Shown: positions 59,470-64,000 of the stretch, in pieces | Numbering within the stretch: the stretch's first letter is position 1 | How the letters are laid out: every line of letters starts with the position of its first letter | From: Amoeboaphelidium protococcarum | Lineage: Eukaryota; Aphelidiomycota; Aphelidea | Direction: 5' to 3' | Assembly (NCBI GenBank): GCA_023515745.1 | Contig: JALECJ010000004.1 | Location: 1,283,864-1,347,863, forward strand | DNA: 64,000 nucleotides | Notes under the pieces: model-generated | Seen by the model: the letters and a program-made list of their open reading frames with translations, nothing else | Told to the model about the DNA's origin: nothing | Database searches by the model: none | Program-made: the position numbers and the translations under genes

Positions 59470-61182
59470 ATGTCATCTAATTTTCAGCAACAACAGCAAT
59501 CTATGCCTTCTCCTCTTGTTTGGTTTCTGTTATTGGACTCTGCTACTGGGGAGCCGTATAAGGGAACTAGTGCCGATTATGTTTCTCTTCCACCTGGCTC
59601 TGTGATTGCTTAATTTCGTGAAGCTGCCAAGGCTAAGCATTAGAACAAGCTCTCCTCCGTAGACGCTGCTGACCTTCTCGTTTACAAGAACAAAGCTGCT
59701 TTTGACAAGAGAAACGCTTCAGTTGATGATGGCAAGGAAGTGCCGTTAGAAGAAGACTTTTCCATCGATGGTCTGGGAAAGTCGAAGAAAGAAGCCCTCG
59801 TTGTCGTCGTCCCGTTGCCTATCCTGCCATCCCAAATCCAGTCTTCGTCATTTCCACCTTGTGACTTCCCATTTTTCAAGAGTATTTACAAGGCTACGGA
59901 ATCTGATGGATGGATTTCGTTTGGACATACTATTCCGTCCACTTCTTTAGAGAATCTGTTTATACGCGAAAGCTATCGTACAATAGCATCAAGTATCTAT
60001 CCTGGCATCAACAAGGCAATTATTACTGGTACTCCTGGCATTGGCAAGTCGCTCTTCCTTGTTTATCTTTTATGGATATTGGCCAGGGAAGGCGAGCGAG
60101 TTCTCTTCATTTATCATCCGTTCAGCATTTACTTTGATGGAAAAGGAGGTGTTTATAGTCTTGCCCGTGGACTTCTCCCTCTCGAGAATGATGCTTCGTT
60201 TTGGAACGATACGCTCTGGTGCTTATTTGATGCAAAATTAAAAAAAGAAGCTGATCTTGGCTATTTTCCATTTGAACTGTGTAAATTCATCTTGTCGACC
60301 TCCCCTCGACGAGAATTGGTGAACGATTTCCAAAAACCTCCTGTACCTCAAGTGTACTACATGCCAACGTGGTCCGAGGCTGAACTGGAGGCTATTGCAC
60401 CGTATTTTGCTAATGCTGAAAATGTATGGCGTGAACGCTATGAAATTCTTGGTGGAATCCCTCGGCACGTATTGGAAGTCACGACTCGAACTCCGACAGT
60501 GATGCTTAAATCTGCTTGTACGAACTGCTCATTGGACGATTGCATAAAAATGATCGGCGTTGACTCTGAGATCTCGGAACACTCAAAAGTTATTCATCTT
60601 CTGGTCCACGTCACATCTACTACTCCGTACACAAATTCGTCTGTGTGCTTTGCATCTCAAACGGCCCTGGATATAATTGTTCGAGAGAAGGGGAAAGAAG
60701 CCAAGTTGAAAATGAGAGAACTTATTGCCGCTTGCGAAGGAAATCGTCTTACTGCTGCGCTGTGTGGATATATTTTTGAGCCACATGCTATTGAATTGCT
60801 GGAGGCAGGTGGTTAATTTAAGTACCGACAGTTGGTACATGGAAACAAAAGAATCAAACCTGATGAAAAGGATCTGACAATACCTTGGTCGAGTAAAATA
60901 GTTGTAGATAAGGTTATGCCCAACCAGACCCAAAATTAGCTCTATGTGCCGAAATCGAAGAACTATACAGCAATCGATGCCTGGATCCCTGGAATCGGTG
61001 CATTTCAAATGACAGTCGGAAAGAAGCATGACATCAAAGGGGGTGCCAAAGAGGATTTAGCTATGCTCGGGGATGGCAACAAGCTGTTCTGGTTGCTCCC
61101 TCCTTTGAATTACCAATCTTTTACCAAGCAGTCACCTCATGATATTGATCAGTATGCGATGCTGATTCCGTATCCAGAATGA
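59470..61182 (+). CDS. Crinkler (CRN)-type effector with P-loop ATPase and nuclease-like C-terminus
   Basis: One exon, 570 residues. A short Gln run, then a CRN header-like ubiquitin-fold region (PLVWFLLLDSATGEPYKG; VSLPPGSVIAQFREAAKAKH; ADLLVYKNKAAFDKR). Residues ~130-480 hold a STAND/AAA-type ATPase with Walker A ITGTPGIGKSLFLVYLLW (GTPGIGKS at 187-194) and RERYEILGGIPRHVLE. The end, IDAWIPGIGAFQMTVGKKHD, fits the restriction-nuclease-like CRN terminal domain (Asp...Gln-x-Thr...Lys/His). These are toxin-like effectors found in oomycetes, fungi and others, acting in nuclei. I count about 21 Gln, only four encoded by TAA/TAG, far fewer than in most neighbours; it is also the longest standard-code ORF in the window (1077 bases). 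Confidence 0.85.
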
Positions 61183-61587
61183 AAGAATATCCTACACCTG
61201 GTGTTTCTGGAATGTTGCCGGTTAAAAAATGTAAGATTATAGCGCGAATCGCTCTTACTGTAAATTTATCATGTTTACCCTCTTGGTAGAGAGAACGCAA
61301 GAAATTTGCGCATAAGATGAGATCAAATATATTATTGCGATCTATTTACTTCACGGTTACAGTTCAAACACGAAATATTTCTTTGGGAATTCTACCTATA
61401 TTATACAGTTTGGCTCTTTAAAGCATCTTCTATAGTGGAAACCACTCAATATCCGACATTTGGATGCCCACAGCATCATCTTAGCGGAGGAGAGAACCAC
61501 ACGTTGAGCAGATAGTTGCTTGAAAATCTGGCGCGATTTCTAGTAGTTCGCAAAACAGAGTGACTTCTATCAAACAGATTGCTAAAA
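61183..61587. other. Intergenic, Crinkler to decayed ORF
   Basis: 405 bases, AT-rich. Might include a 5' LTR of the gypsy element, but a second LTR lies outside the window, so this cannot be tested. Confidence 0.3.
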
Positions 61588-62100
61588 TCAGATTAAGTAA
61601 AGGGGTGGACAGACTCCAGGATGACATCTTTACGCATCGCAATCTTTTGAGACCTTTTTATCAAATTAAAACGCCTCTATTTCTGAACAGAAATGAGATT
61701 ACAAGTCCAAGAGTCCGTTGGCATTACGTCGCTAAAGTTCTAGTAGACAGGTGTAACGCTCAGCAAATGCATGCGATAGTGCAGCACGTACGTTCTCTAT
61801 AGTGGAGTAAGATTTACCCTGGCATTCTAGCAGCATTTCGCCATACTCTGTGTCAATCTTTAGCTGAAAGTGATTGAGATCTAATCTATTCTTATTCAGA
61901 GAATCAATAATCAGTCTTCATTAATATCTTGATATCGGCTCAATATGGCAATAATCCCGCATGTTGACCCCTTGATTCTCAATGATTGGAACCAGATCAA
62001 TCACACGTGTTAGACTACTCGTTTTCTCTTACGGTGACTGCGTCTCAGCAGTTATGTCTCTGACATCGCAAGGTCATTTAGAGAACGTCTCCTCTGCTAT
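61588..62100 (-). pseudogene. Decayed minus-strand ORF with two in-frame TGA
   Basis: The minus frame ending at TGA 61588 reads strongly as protein (LDLNHFQLKIDTEYGEMLLE; ENVRAALSHAFAERY; NANGLLDLQSHFCSEIEAF). Upstream the same frame continues protein-like (TSSLTRVIDLVPIIENQGVN) but is interrupted by TGA at 61918-61920 and again by a TGA near 62070. C-to-T change of CGA to TGA would explain them. Family unknown. It overlaps the gag start on the other strand, so one of the two is misplaced or the remnant was invaded by the retroelement. Confidence 0.35.
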
Positions 62101-62908
62101 TAGCTGGTTTAACCAATAGATCTTACCTTAATTGGAGACTTTCAGCTTAAAGGTTGTCAAGGATTAGTTTTACACGTTGTTTCTTGGCAAATACTGGTAT
62201 CCTGAGGCCTTTGAGCAGTTAATGGGAGTGCGGTTCCGTTAGAAGGAGACTGTAAGAAGCTTTTGGTAGAGATTTAGCGCTGGATTAAACCAACTGGAAA
62301 TTAATTCGAATGAGGTATCCAGCGAAGGCGACATGTTCAAGATGGTCTTCTATTTCAAACTTCCTCCTTCTGTATAGCGTCTGGTGACGTAAGACAACTT
62401 GAATAAGATGCCGACTATCTTTAAGTTGGTCGAGAAGGTTCTGGAATACAATGGGATTCCGCCAGATGTGCCCCCAATTAAACTGTCCTGTCCCGGTTGT
62501 GAGAAGTGGTTGACTTGTTCATCTTGCAACCATTCCCGCAAGCCAGAGTCGAAGCCCGAGAAGAAGGAGCTGAGCACTAAGTGTTCTATGCATCCAAATG
62601 GTAATCACACTACTGAGGAATGTCGTAGTTAGAAGCGTCCGCGCTCTGATGCAGCACCCGGTCCAAAGGAGTAGAAAAAGGAAGATGCTAAATCCACTTC
62701 CACTTTTACATCCACATCGAGCAAGTCATGCTTTCACTGCAAGCAGCCATGGTTCAGTGGTCACAAGTGCCCTGAAGTCAATGTGTTGGAGATAGACGTA
62801 GACTGTGCCAATTATCCCGAGCCGTATGACTACGAAGCATTCCCTGACGGAGAAGCTCTGATGGCGGCGGTCGAGGATGAATATCCATAACAAGAGGACG
62901 ATGAGTGA
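61982..62908 (+). CDS. gag: Ty3/gypsy-type gag with zinc-binding motifs
   Basis: Retrotransposon capsid protein. Frame from ATG 61982 (alternative ATG 62054) to TGA 62906-62908, about 308 residues with many TAG/TAA. Capsid-like helices (QFYTLFLGKYWYPEAFEQL; VRFRQKETVRSFWQRFSAGL; LPPSVQRLVTQDNL), CPGCEKWLTCSSC, then a C-x2-H-x4-H-x4-C knuckle in KCSMHPNGNHTTEECRS and a second Cys/His group CFHCKQPWFSGHKC. Acidic tail ends EYPQQEDDE. The TGA is followed immediately by CTA, and pol continues in the same frame. No 5' LTR or primer-binding site identified. Confidence 0.75.
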
Positions 62909-64000
62909 CTATCTAGTAATTAAAAGGTTTTGAGCACTTAATCGATCCCTATCCTTATCAATAATGTTAGAGTTATGGCCCTGGCAGATACAGGTGCCAC
63001 TCATAGTATAATCAACCATGATACAGCCCGCCGATTAGAGTTGCGGCCTTTGCCTTTGGAGCATCCTCTTCCAGTGAGATAAGCCATTAATGGAGCACGA
63101 GTCCAGATTAAGCATATGACCGCGCCCATGGTAATCCGCTACAGTCGTAATCGAGAAGAGAGATCCTTAGAGCATTAATTCCTTGTAGGTCCAACCCATC
63201 GAGCATGTATAATCGGCCAAGACCTGTTATATAAGATGGGCATAGCCTTGATCAACTTACCCACTGAGTTTCCAAAGCCGGAGGAGGCTGGGCCTGTGGA
63301 AGCGCCGTCAGAGTAGGAACTAGAATCAGATTCCCAGGAGTCCTCGCTCGACCTGACAGGCATGACACTTGAAGCCACTGCAGCCCGGCTAGACGAGATC
63401 GCTGATGCTGGCGATGGGCTGAAGACATCTGAAGCCAAGTAGCTGTTATAGCATTACAAGCATCTCTTGGAGCTACGTACTAATCCCTTGATTGCGCAGA
63501 GCCAAAATTTCACCGGATTCTGTAATCTGCCCGATGCTGTGATTCCAATAGACACAGGAAATGCTAAGCCCAAGTATGTACCACAGTATCGAGTTCCACG
63601 TCGTCTTCGGCGAGAGATCGACAAGTAAGTGAAGAAGTGGGAGGACAGCGGAGTTGTCGAGAAGTTCAACGGCAACTCTGATTGGTACAATCCTCTACTG
63701 GTTGCTCCCAAGCCAGACATAGATGGGTCCATCAAAGGCTGGAGAGTGTGCATAGATCCTCGTCAGATCAACAATCTAATAGAATCAGTGAACTACCCAC
63801 TCCCTTTGATAAAGGATATCCGAGAGTCGTTTGCGGGCATGAGAGTGTTTAGCAAAGCAGACTTGACTTGGGGATTCCACTAATTCAAGGTTCGGGAGTC
63901 GGATAGACACAAGACTATATTCACTTGGAATGGCCAATAATACTACTTTGTTGGCGCCCCGTTTGGTTTTAAGCATATACCATCTATATTTTAGCGGGTC
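62909..64000 (+). CDS. pol: Ty3/gypsy pol (protease, start of reverse transcriptase), partial
   Basis: Same reading frame as gag, directly after its TGA, open to the window end (364 codons). Retropepsin domain with catalytic ALADTGATHSII (D at about 29 codons in), IGQDLLYKMGI; acidic linker; then RT: PKYVPQYRVPRRLRREID, NPLLVAPKPDIDG, RVCIDPRQINNLIE, FSKADLTWGFHQFKVRESD, FVGAPFGFKHIPSIFQRV. These are RT motifs up to just before the YxDD block, integrase lies beyond the window. No internal TGA, so the copy may be recent. Gln at F-Q-R-V is TAG, so the element uses the host code. Confidence 0.85.

Noticed and set aside
62350-62577. Minus-strand ORFs opposite gag and pol
   Set aside because: Antisense of a well-supported retroelement frame.

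Overview
This window is nuclear DNA of a eukaryote in which TAA and TAG are read as glutamine and TGA is the only stop. In gene after gene the family's sequence runs straight through in-frame TAA/TAG, often where relatives carry Gln (calcineurin B, PRMT1, Hsp110, P5B ATPase, RAD17, TAF4), and every confident gene ends in TGA. Most genes are therefore chopped up or invisible when read with the standard code. Introns are tiny (about 46-76 nt), start GTAA/GTAT/GTAC and end mostly in TGTAG. Gene content (fungal-length tropomyosin, Hop1 with PHD and winged helix, HET-C, a Crinkler, KDZ transposase, Ty3/gypsy, Bin3/MEPCE, group XII PLA2-like) fits an opisthokont, best an early-diverging fungus or fungal relative. 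I cannot name the species.

Layout. 1-14.7 kb: ATR kinase (3' part), CDP-DAG synthase, a 732-aa Gln-rich protein, tropomyosin, an unknown protein, an NDUFB2-like complex I subunit, meiotic Hop1, Bin3-type RNA methyltransferase, and a protein with an acidic-aromatic tail. 15.5-27.8 kb: a multi-pass membrane protein, a Gln-rich minus-strand gene, a P5B polyamine-type ATPase, a coiled-coil protein, a small unknown gene, PRMT1 and a tiny CxxC protein. 28-41.4 kb: Hsp110, then the checkpoint clamp-loader gene RAD17 cut in two by an 8.56-kb insertion. That insertion is flanked by an 8-bp direct repeat and carries a KDZ transposase fused to a Ulp1-like protease, a bZIP-like gene and a multi-exon gene of unknown function. 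41.5-54.3 kb: mitochondrial glycerol-3-phosphate dehydrogenase, small membrane proteins, calcineurin B, the SNARE VTI1, a catalytic-His-less group XII PLA2-like protein, EFM4-type methyltransferase, HET-C, a membrane protein, a secreted protein and a retropepsin-like protein. 54.5-64 kb: TAF4, NDUFAF2, two poorly resolved convergent genes, a complete Crinkler with low use of TAA/TAG, a decayed ORF, and the start of a Ty3/gypsy element whose gag and pol share one frame separated by a TGA in a leaky UGA-CUA context.

The genes are unlinked housekeeping functions for the most part. Two act in one pathway: ATR at the left end is intact over the visible part, while RAD17, which loads the 9-1-1 clamp upstream of ATR, is the gene split by the transposon. 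The most unusual object is that composite insertion at 32.3-40.9 kb.
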